DNA from: TMP-24 sp964600685
Lineage (GTDB): Bacteria; Pseudomonadota; Alphaproteobacteria; Rhodobacterales; Rhodobacteraceae
Assembly (NCBI GenBank): GCA_964600685.1
Contig: CAZRKU010000094.1
Span: forward strand, 1 to 12,695
Direction: 5' to 3'
DNA length: 12,695 bases
A model generated the notes under the pieces. The model was given only the letters and a program-made list of their open reading frames with translations. It did not search any database and was not told the DNA's origin. Below, piece after piece: positions 5,466 through 11,584 of the stretch (the first letter of the stretch is position 1; each line of letters opens with the position of its first letter). Made by a program: the position numbers and the translations under genes.

Positions 5466-5762
5466 TCATTCGCGCCCGGGCGGCGCCGGCGGAACAGGCG
5501 CCGCACCTGCGTCCCGGTAGAGCGTCTGCGCCTCGCGCGCCGGGCCGCGGCGGGTGCCGCAGGCCAGAAGATGGACCACCCGGACCTCGCCCGCGGCAAC
5601 GAAGGTCAGCACATCGCCCGGCCCCACAGGATGCGCAGCCTTCGCGACGGACGTGCCGTTCAGCCGCAGGTGACCGGCTTCGACAAAGGCCGCCGACTGG
5701 CTGCGGCTCTTGAAGAAGCGCGCCTGCCACAACCATTTGTCGAGCCTGATCCTGTCGTCCAC
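5466..5762 (-). CDS. Hsp15-like RNA-binding S4 domain protein
   Basis: This 98-residue protein starts at GTG (complement of 5760-5762). Residues about 5-55 are an S4 RNA-binding domain with the Hsp15 signature IRLDKWLWQARFFKSRSQSAAFVEAGHLRLNG and VGPGDVLTF. E. coli Hsp15 binds free 50S subunits that carry a stalled peptidyl-tRNA and helps recycle them. After about residue 70 the sequence (GTRRGPAREAQTLYRDAGAAPVPPAPPGRE) keeps the usual RRGPA..A..LY segment but stops soon after. The basic GRPTKRDRR-type tail of many relatives is missing. I looked in the other frames past the stop and saw no clear match to it, so this looks like a genuinely short version and not a frameshift. The GTG lies two bases after the helicase stop (TGACGGTG), so translation is probably coupled to the helicase gene. 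Confidence 0.88.
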   Translation of the reverse strand: MDDRIRLDKWLWQARFFKSRSQSAAFVEAGHLRLNGTSVAKAAHPVGPGDVLTFVAAGEVRVVHLLACGTRRGPAREAQTLYRDAGAAPVPPAPPGRE

Positions 5763-5764
5763 CG

Positions 5765-8629
5765 TCAGATCTTGTCGCGCAGCCCCATCAGGGCGGCCGC
5801 GAACGGATTGTCCGGGTCGATCCGGTCGTTCTTCCTCGGCGGGCGGGCCTCGAAGCTGCGGCCGCTGTCCTCGCGTCGGTCGCGGCCCGGCTTGCCACCC
5901 TTGCCCTTGAAGTCGGCGCCCTTGCGTTCCCCCGGCTTCTGATCGGGCCGGCCTTCGCGGCGCTCGCCTTCGGGCTTGCCGTCGGCCCGGCGGTCGCGGC
6001 GCGGCTTGCCCTCGCGCCGGTCTCCGCCCTCGCGCACCTCGGCGCCTTCGCGCGGGGCTGCATCGCGGGGGGTCGCGGCGCGGCGCGGGCCGCGTTCGGG
6101 GCGCTGGCGCGGTTTCGGCGCCCAGGCGAAAGTGTAGAAGACCTCCATCTCGGTCACGGTCTGGATCGCGACCTCGCCTTCCGGGATCGGGTTCACCGGC
6201 TGATCGCCTTCCGCCACGGGGGCCGCCACCGGCTCGGCCTTGACCTTCTCCCGCTCGCCCCGTTCGCCCTTGTAGCCGAGGCCCGCCATCAGGTCGGCGA
6301 ACTGTTCCAGCGTCATGCCGGTGATCGACAGCATGTCCGCCGTCGCCTCGAATCCGGCGCGGCTGTCCTTCTGGCGCAGGATGTCGGCCAGACGTTCCAG
6401 CATGTCGATGCGGATCGCCCGCGCGCCCGCCGGGTGATAGCCCGCCAGGATATAATTGCCCTTCGGCACCTCGGCGATGTTCGGGATCGTCACCAGACCG
6501 GGCGGCGGGCTGGTCAGGAACTCCGGCAGGTCGTTGAAAAGCGACCAGAGCAGCAGCCTGAGGCGCGTCGGCGCGGGCTTCAGAAGAAGCGACAGGAAGA
6601 TCGTATACTGGCCGAAACGAACGCCATGCTTCCTGAGCACGCCGCGCGCATCCTGATCGAGGGCCTTGACCTCGTCCGCAACGCCGTCACGCGGCAAGAC
6701 GCCCAGATGTTCATTCAGCCGGAAGGCAAATCCCCGCGCCAGACCGGCCAGCGATTCATCCCGCCCCATGGCCAGAAGCGGTTCGAACGCCGCCGCGACC
6801 TTGCGGTCGATGAAATGCTGGAGGCGGCGGCGGACCTTTTCGGCCACGTCAAAACCAGCCTCTTCGTCGACGAAAGCCTCGACCAGCGGTTTCAGCGCCT
6901 CGGCGCCCTTCACCAGCTTGCCAACGGCGTGGCTGCCCCACATCAGGCCGCCCTGATCGGTGAAATCCATCTCGGTATCGGGCGCGTTGTAGAACCTGTC
7001 GGCGCGCAGGTGAAACTCGGGCTTCAGCGCCTCGTAAGCTGCCTGACGCAGCGTCCGCCCCTCGTCGGCGGTCGCGTTTGCATCCTGCTGGAAGCGGAAG
7101 CCCTCCAGACGGCCGACGAATTCGCCCTCGACCGTCACCTCACCCTTGTCGTTCACGTCAGCCACAAGGCTCTCCTTCTGCTTGAGCCGCCGGAGAAGCA
7201 CGCTTGTCCGCCGGTCCACAAATCTCTGCGTCAGTTTCGCGTGCAGCGCATCCGACAGGCGGTCTTCTACAGCGCGGGTTTCGTCGCGCCAATGACTTTC
7301 GTCATCCACCCAGCCTTTGCGCTGCGCAACGTAGGTCCAAGTGCGGATAAATGCCAACCGTTTGGAAAGCGTGTCGATCTCGCCCTCGGTCCGGTCGATG
7401 CGCGCGACCTGCGCGGCCAGCCAGTCGGCAGGCACCCGCCCCTGCCCCTGCAGGAAGTCGAAGATCCGCGCCAGCAGCGTCGCATGTTCCTGGGCCGAGA
7501 TCGCGCGGAAGTCCGGGATGCGGCAGATCTCCCACAAGAGCCGCACGTCACGGGGTGCGACCGCACGTTTGGCAATCTCCGGTCGGTCCACGAGCGCTTT
7601 CAGCGCCAGAAGGTCGTCCGCCTCGCGCCCGCGCATCAGCCATTCGCTCTTGGGCGCGGTTTCGAGCGAGGCGACGAGCTTTTCCGCCGTGCCGAAATCC
7701 ATGTCGCCCGACCGCCAGGTCAGTCGCTGGATCGGCGTGAAGCGGTGGTTTTCGATGGCATCCACCACCTCGTCGGCCAGGGGCGAGGCTTCGCCAGTGA
7801 CGCCAAAGGTGCCGGGAGCCATGTGGCGCCCGGCCCGGCCGGCGATCTGGGCCAGTTCGTGCGGGAAAAGCGAGCGGATGTGGCGGCCGTCAAACTTCGA
7901 TGTAGCCGAAAAGGCGACATGGCCGATGTCGAGGTTCAGCCCCATGCCGATGGCGTCGGTGGCGACCAGAAAATCCACGTCGCCGTTTTGATAGAGCGCC
8001 ACCTGCGCATTGCGGGTGCGCGGCGAAAGCGCGCCCATCACCACGGCGCAACCGCCGCGCTGGCGGCGGATCAGCTCGGCGATGGCATAGAGATTTTCAA
8101 CCGAGAAGCTGACAATCGCGCTGCGGTCGGGCATCCGGCTGATCTTCTTGGACCCGGCATAAGTCAGCGTCGAGAAGCGTTCGCGCCTGAGGAACTGCAC
8201 CTTCGGGACCAGTGCGGCAATCGCCTGCCGCATCGTGTCGGATCCCAGAAACAGCGTCTCGTTCAGGCCGCGCGCGTTCAATAGCCGGTCGGTGAAGACA
8301 TGGCCACGTTCGGGATCGGCGCAAAGCTGGATTTCGTCCACCGCCAGAAAATCGGCACCGATGCCGGTGGGCATCGCCTCGACAGTGCAGACCCAATATT
8401 GGGCGCGCTCGCCGATGATCCGTTCTTCCCCGGTGATCAGCGCCGCGACGGACGGCCCGCGCGCGGCGACAACCCGGTCATAGACTTCGCGTGCCAGAAG
8501 GCGCAGGGGAAGTCCGATCACGCCGGTCCGGTGCGCCAGCATCCGCTCGATGGCATAGTGGGTCTTGCCGGTGTTCGTCGGGCCCAGGACCGCAGTGATC
8601 CTTCCCCGAAACGGCTCGGGCGCATTCAT
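5765..8629 (-). CDS. Suv3-like DExH/DEAD-type RNA helicase with charged C-terminal tail
   Basis: This 954-residue ATP-dependent helicase is related to mitochondrial SUV3, which unwinds RNA for degradation. Helicase motifs appear in order: GPTNTGKT (16-23, Walker A), DEIQ (98-101, motif II), GSDTM (129-133), ATDAIGMGLNLDI (223-235, motif V) and QIAGRAGR (261-268, motif VI). These are almost word for word the SUV3 motifs. The middle and C-terminal half (to about 800) is helical and includes ITGMTLEQFADLMAGLGYKG. Residues about 838-934 are very rich in Arg, Lys, Gly, Glu and Pro and are probably disordered. The last 20 residues, DRIDPDNPFAAALMGLRDKI, return to an ordered, conserved-looking motif. 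GGAG eight bases before the ATG supports the start. The gene begins 11 bases after the TPR gene stop and ends two bases before the S4 gene. It probably acts in RNA turnover or ribosome-linked RNA handling; the substrate is not known. Confidence 0.93.
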   Translation of the reverse strand: MNAPEPFRGRITAVLGPTNTGKTHYAIERMLAHRTGVIGLPLRLLAREVYDRVVAARGPSVAALITGEERIIGERAQYWVCTVEAMPTGIGADFLAVDEIQLCADPERGHVFTDRLLNARGLNETLFLGSDTMRQAIAALVPKVQFLRRERFSTLTYAGSKKISRMPDRSAIVSFSVENLYAIAELIRRQRGGCAVVMGALSPRTRNAQVALYQNGDVDFLVATDAIGMGLNLDIGHVAFSATSKFDGRHIRSLFPHELAQIAGRAGRHMAPGTFGVTGEASPLADEVVDAIENHRFTPIQRLTWRSGDMDFGTAEKLVASLETAPKSEWLMRGREADDLLALKALVDRPEIAKRAVAPRDVRLLWEICRIPDFRAISAQEHATLLARIFDFLQGQGRVPADWLAAQVARIDRTEGEIDTLSKRLAFIRTWTYVAQRKGWVDDESHWRDETRAVEDRLSDALHAKLTQRFVDRRTSVLLRRLKQKESLVADVNDKGEVTVEGEFVGRLEGFRFQQDANATADEGRTLRQAAYEALKPEFHLRADRFYNAPDTEMDFTDQGGLMWGSHAVGKLVKGAEALKPLVEAFVDEEAGFDVAEKVRRRLQHFIDRKVAAAFEPLLAMGRDESLAGLARGFAFRLNEHLGVLPRDGVADEVKALDQDARGVLRKHGVRFGQYTIFLSLLLKPAPTRLRLLLWSLFNDLPEFLTSPPPGLVTIPNIAEVPKGNYILAGYHPAGARAIRIDMLERLADILRQKDSRAGFEATADMLSITGMTLEQFADLMAGLGYKGERGEREKVKAEPVAAPVAEGDQPVNPIPEGEVAIQTVTEMEVFYTFAWAPKPRQRPERGPRRAATPRDAAPREGAEVREGGDRREGKPRRDRRADGKPEGERREGRPDQKPGERKGADFKGKGGKPGRDRREDSGRSFEARPPRKNDRIDPDNPFAAALMGLRDKI

Positions 8630-8640
8630 CGGGCCGGCTC

Positions 8641-9216
8641 CTAAAGTTCAGTGCCCGAGAGTTCCCGCTCAAGCGCGTCGGCGGCCTGTCTTATGCTGTC
8701 CTGATTGGGATGTATAGCAAGCGACGCGCGCAGCGCCTTCAGCGCTTCGTCCTTGCGGCCGATTTCCTGCAGGATCATCGCCAGCCCGTCGAGCGCGCCG
8801 AAATGGCGGGGCTCAAGTGCCAGGACGCGTTGAATGTCGGCAATCGACGGCCCGTAGCGGCCCGCCAGGAAATAGGCGGTGGCCCGCGCGTTCCAGCCCC
8901 CGGCAAACTCCGGGGCCTGATCGGTGAGCGCGGTCAGATGTTCGATGGCCGTGCCATAGTCGCCCGCCTCGATCGCCGCCTCGCCGCGCGCCAGAAGCAG
9001 GTCGAGGGCGGGCGACCCCGATTTCGACCATTCGCGCAGAATCTGGTTCTGCGCCCGCTCCCAGTTCGGATTGTCGGCATCGGCCAGTTCTGCGAACAAC
9101 CCTTCCATGTCCGGGGGGGCCTCCTGCGCCCTGCCGCCATTCGCGGCAAGAATCGCCATGAGGAGGCCACAAACGGACGCAACGATATATTTGCGATATG
9201 TGGGCAAGGTCTGCAT
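8641..9216 (-). CDS. Exported tetratricopeptide repeat protein
   Basis: The protein has 191 residues. Residues 1-30 look like a Sec signal peptide: MQTLPTYRKY, a hydrophobic core IVASVCGLLMAILAA, then cleavage probably after GRA30 before QEAPP. The cysteine in the core is not in a lipobox position I would accept. The mature part holds about three TPR units (roughly 71-104, 105-138 and 139-172), with ARGEAAIEAGDYGTAIEHL, WNARATAYFLAGRYGPSIADI and ALDGLAMILQEIGRKDEAL. It is therefore expected in the periplasm as a protein-binding scaffold with no enzymatic role. It is the first gene of the compact minus-strand set with the helicase and the S4 protein: its TAG overlaps the helicase ribosome site. 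It is divergent from the SCP2 gene with 69 bases between starts. No specific partner can be named. Confidence 0.88.
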   Translation of the reverse strand: MQTLPTYRKYIVASVCGLLMAILAANGGRAQEAPPDMEGLFAELADADNPNWERAQNQILREWSKSGSPALDLLLARGEAAIEAGDYGTAIEHLTALTDQAPEFAGGWNARATAYFLAGRYGPSIADIQRVLALEPRHFGALDGLAMILQEIGRKDEALKALRASLAIHPNQDSIRQAADALERELSGTEL

Positions 9217-9219
9217 AAC
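9191..9219 (+). promoter_or_regulatory. Candidate promoter of the SCP2/hydrolase pair
   Basis: TTGCGA (9191-9196) stands 17 bases before CATAAC (9214-9219); each matches the sigma-70 consensus in four of six positions. Initiation would be near 9226, leaving a leader of about 60 bases before ATG 9286. The -10 box covers the start codon of the divergent TPR gene (CAT 9214-9216), so the two transcription units would compete at close range. The proposal is from pattern only. Confidence 0.35.
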
Positions 9220-9232
9220 AATCCCAATCTAA

Positions 9233-9264
9233 CGCATATGCGCCGGAATGCGAGTGGTCCGGCG
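9233..9264. repeat. Palindrome and inverted repeat between the divergent TPR and SCP2 genes
   Basis: CGCATATGCG (9233-9242) is a perfect 10-base palindrome. CGCCGGA (9241-9247) and TCCGGCG (9258-9264) form a perfect 7-bp inverted repeat with a 10-base spacer. The two elements overlap by two bases and fill most of the 69-base gap. They would lie in the leader of the SCP2 transcript and upstream of the TPR gene, so they are candidate operator sites or an RNA hairpin ahead of the ribosome site at 9275-9280. Confidence 0.4.
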
Positions 9265-9285
9265 ATCACAAACGGAGGAAGAAGC

Positions 9286-9573
9286 ATGAATGCAGTCGTG
9301 GACAAGGCGGTCGAGAAGCTGAATGGCAAGCTCACCAACGGGTTCGGCGGGTCGGCCAAGATCGTGATCAAGGACGAAGGGTCGATCATGCTGGACGGTC
9401 AGGGCGCACGCGCGGGCGACGACGATGCGGATGTGACCCTGACGGCGAGCGCGGAAACGTTCATCGGCATTCTGGAAGGCAATGTGAACCCGACCGCCGC
9501 CTTCATGATGGGCAAACTCTCGGTCGACGGCAACATGGGGCTGGCGATCCAGCTGGGGTCGGCCCTGTCGTGA
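9286..9573 (+). CDS. Stand-alone SCP2 (sterol carrier protein 2) lipid-binding domain protein
   Basis: This 95-residue soluble protein consists of one SCP2 domain and nothing else. The family signature is clear near the end: PTAAFMMGKLSVDGNMGLAIQLGSAL (69-94), preceded by the strand pattern SAKIVIKDEGSIMLDG and DADVTLTASAETFIGILEG. SCP2 domains bind fatty acids, acyl-CoA, sterols or other apolar ligands in a hydrophobic tunnel. In bacteria they also occur in ubiquinone-synthesis factors, though this short form lacks other domains. A strong ribosome site GGAGGA ahead of ATG 9286 fixes the start; the longer open frame upstream has no such support. The stop overlaps the start of the hydrolase gene in GTGA (9570-9573), so the two are translationally coupled. 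That suggests the SCP2 protein delivers or shields a lipid substrate or product of the hydrolase. This last point is inference. Confidence 0.92.
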   Translation: MNAVVDKAVEKLNGKLTNGFGGSAKIVIKDEGSIMLDGQGARAGDDDADVTLTASAETFIGILEGNVNPTAAFMMGKLSVDGNMGLAIQLGSALS

Positions 9574-10505
9574 CCGATACGGCCCCGTTTTTTGCCGACA
9601 TCGCCGCTGCGCCGGACGGGCACGAGACCCGCTGGCTGACGGCACCGGACGGGGTGCGCATCCGCGCGACCTTCTGGCGGCAGGGGGCGAAGGGCACGGT
9701 TCTCCTCTTCCCCGGCCGCACCGAATATGTCGAGAAATACGGGCCGGCGGCGGGTGAATTCGCCCGGCGCGGGTATGCGATGCTGTCGGTCGACTGGCGC
9801 GGCCAGGGACTTGCCGACCGGCTCCTGACCGACCGCATGACCGGCCATGTCGGACGGTTCCGCGACTATCAGCACGATGTCGCGGCACTCCTCGCCCTGG
9901 CCCGCAGCGAAAATCTGCCGGCGCCCTTTTTCCTGCTGGCCCATTCGATGGGCGGGGCCATCGGCCTGCGTGCCCTTTACGAAGGCCTGCCGGTGCGGGC
10001 CGTGGTCTTTTCGGCGCCGATGTGGGGCATTCGCATGCACCCGGCGCTGCGTCCGGCGGCATGGGCTGTCTCGACCCTCAGCCGCCCGCTGGGGCAGGGC
10101 CACAATTATGCGCCCGGCACCTCGCCCGTCACCTATGTGGTCGAGGCACCCTTTGCCGACAATGTGCTGACGCGCGATCCGGCGATGTATGACTTCATGC
10201 TTCGGCAGGTCAGCCAGCATCCCGAACTGTCGCTCGGCGGCCCGTCGCTGCACTGGCTGAACGAGGCTTTGCGCGACTGTCTGGACCTGCGCCGCCGCCC
10301 TTCGCCCGCCCTGCCCTGCTGCACCACCCTTGGCACGCTGGAACGGGTGGTCGACCCCGCACCGGTCAGGGAGCGGATGGCACGCTGGCCGCAGGGGCGG
10401 CTCGACCTGATTTCGGGCGCCGAGCACGAAGTGATGATGGAAGTGCCCGCGCTCCGCGCCCGCTTCTATGATCAGGCGGCGGCACTTTTCGACGCGGCGC
10501 GCTGA
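9570..10505 (+). CDS. Alpha/beta hydrolase of the lysophospholipase (PldB)/monoacylglycerol lipase type
   Basis: This 311-residue protein starts at GTG 9570, overlapping the SCP2 stop by four bases. The fold markers are present in order: LLFPGRTEYVEKYGP (oxyanion region, 45-59), SVDWRGQGLADR (73-84), the nucleophile elbow LLAHSMGG with Ser126, Asp262 in ERVVDP and His286 in SGAEHEVMME. Together these form a complete Ser-Asp-His triad. The segments DWRGQG and AHSMGGA fit the lysophospholipase/monoacylglycerol lipase group, which releases fatty acids from lysophospholipids or monoacylglycerols. No signal peptide is seen, so it should act in the cytoplasm or at the inner face of the membrane. 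The substrate is not proven. The partner gene upstream encodes a lipid-binding domain, which supports a lipid substrate. It converges with the membrane protein gene, with six bases between stops. Confidence 0.9.
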   Translation: MTDTAPFFADIAAAPDGHETRWLTAPDGVRIRATFWRQGAKGTVLLFPGRTEYVEKYGPAAGEFARRGYAMLSVDWRGQGLADRLLTDRMTGHVGRFRDYQHDVAALLALARSENLPAPFFLLAHSMGGAIGLRALYEGLPVRAVVFSAPMWGIRMHPALRPAAWAVSTLSRPLGQGHNYAPGTSPVTYVVEAPFADNVLTRDPAMYDFMLRQVSQHPELSLGGPSLHWLNEALRDCLDLRRRPSPALPCCTTLGTLERVVDPAPVRERMARWPQGRLDLISGAEHEVMMEVPALRARFYDQAAALFDAAR

Positions 10506-10511
10506 GTCCCC

Positions 10512-11369
10512 TCAGATCACCGCCCGCCGGTAAAGATGCCAGGTCGCATGGCCAAGGACCGGCAGCGTGATCGCCAGGCCGAGAAGCAGCGGCACGGCCC
10601 CGATCCCCAGCCCCGCCACGACGATCGCCCCCCAGGCCAGCACCGGCCCCGGACTTTTCCGCATCAGGCTGACTGAGGCCACGACCGCGCGCGGCAGGCC
10701 CACGTCCCGGTCGATCAGCATCGGGAAGGACAGGACGCTGACCGCAAGCGCGACCAGGGCGAAGCCGAACCCCATGGGGATTCCGATCAGCATCATCCTC
10801 CAGCCGCCGGACGTGCCGAACACCGCCTGAAGGAAGGCCGCCGTGTCAGAATATCTTGCGTCGCCCATGGTCAGAAGATGCAGGAACCAGGCCGAGATCA
10901 GCCACAGGAAATACCAGACCCCGAGCCCCAGCGCGAGCAGCACGATCGACCCGAAGCCGGGGGCGCGCAGAACCCCGAAGGTATCGCCCCAGCCGGCCCG
11001 CAGACCTGCGGCACGCCGCCGGCTCAGTTCGTAAAGGCCAAGCGCCGCGACCGGGCCGATCAGGGCAAAACCCGACAGGATCGGAAAGGCCAGCGGCAGC
11101 ATCCCCCGGTTCATCGCCAGCCCGATCAGGCTGAGGCCGATCACCGGATACAGCAGGCAGGCGGCAATCACGTCGCTGCGGAAATGCAGAAAATCGTCCC
11201 AGCCCGCGCGCAGGGCTTCCCTGAGGTCGGCGTAACCGATCGCCCGCACCACCGGATCGGCAGTCGCACTGTCGCCCGCCGCATGCCGGGCGGCCTCGCC
11301 CAGTTCGTGCCCGACGGCACCGGCATTCCTGAACAGCCAGCTGAGGGGATTTCCGATCGTCGTCGCCAT
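10512..11369 (-). CDS. DUF2189-type six-helix membrane protein
   Basis: The protein has 285 residues and sits in the inner membrane. The N-terminal 65 residues are soluble (MATTIGNPLSWLFRNAGAVGHELGEAARHAAG...), including YADLREALRAGWDDFLHFRSD, which is typical of DUF2189 proteins. About six hydrophobic segments follow near 66-86, 91-113, 141-165, 193-218 and 240-272 (the last long enough for two). Between helices 2 and 3 is LYELSRRRAAGLRAGWGDTFG, another family-type stretch. The start is ATG 11369 because GGGAG (complement of 11378-11382) lies eight bases upstream. The longer frame to 11462 adds a polar, Pro-rich N-terminus without support. Function is unknown for the family; no catalytic motif is visible. 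It is divergent from the oligoendopeptidase gene. Confidence 0.88.
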   Translation of the reverse strand: MATTIGNPLSWLFRNAGAVGHELGEAARHAAGDSATADPVVRAIGYADLREALRAGWDDFLHFRSDVIAACLLYPVIGLSLIGLAMNRGMLPLAFPILSGFALIGPVAALGLYELSRRRAAGLRAGWGDTFGVLRAPGFGSIVLLALGLGVWYFLWLISAWFLHLLTMGDARYSDTAAFLQAVFGTSGGWRMMLIGIPMGFGFALVALAVSVLSFPMLIDRDVGLPRAVVASVSLMRKSPGPVLAWGAIVVAGLGIGAVPLLLGLAITLPVLGHATWHLYRRAVI

Positions 11370-11457
11370 GATGCATGCTCCCGCTTTGCCTCGGTCAACC
11401 GGCGGGGTGTGGGAACGCGGCCCGGCTTCGGACAGCCCGACACTTCCCGCTGGACGA

Positions 11458-11463
11458 AGCATA
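11458..11463 (-). promoter_or_regulatory. Candidate extended -10 for the DUF2189 gene
   Basis: On the minus strand TGTTATGCT contains an extended -10 (TG, one base, TATGCT). It would start transcription near 11451, giving a leader of about 80 bases. No good -35 is visible at 17 bases. The 215-base gap 11370-11584 between the two divergent genes shows no other clear signal; for the plus strand I see only the ribosome site at 11570-11576. Confidence 0.3.
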
Positions 11464-11584
11464 ACATGGAAAGGCCCGGTTCCGCTTCACTTTCCTGCAA
11501 TCCCCGGAGGGCGCGCAGCACTTCGTCTTGTGTTCGCCCCCGGCCTGCGCCATGTCTCGGGCGTCGACCGAAAGGATCTGTCCC

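Noticed and set aside
6434..8284. Very long plus-strand open frame (616 codons) opposite the helicase gene
   Set aside because: It lies wholly antisense to a gene with clear helicase motifs. Its translation is low in recognisable structure and rich in Arg, Gln, His and Gly, as expected from the mirror frame of a GC-rich gene.
9229..10427. Minus-strand open frames opposite the SCP2/hydrolase pair
   Set aside because: The plus strand carries two recognisable proteins with good starts. The antisense products show no domain.
11370..11462. Longer N-terminus for the DUF2189 protein
   Set aside because: The added residues are polar and Pro-rich without family support, while ATG 11369 has a good GGGAG site eight bases upstream.
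11528..11556. TTGTGT-N17-CATGTC as promoter of the oligoendopeptidase gene
   Set aside because: The spacing is right, but the -10 matches the consensus in only two positions, which is too weak to list as a feature.
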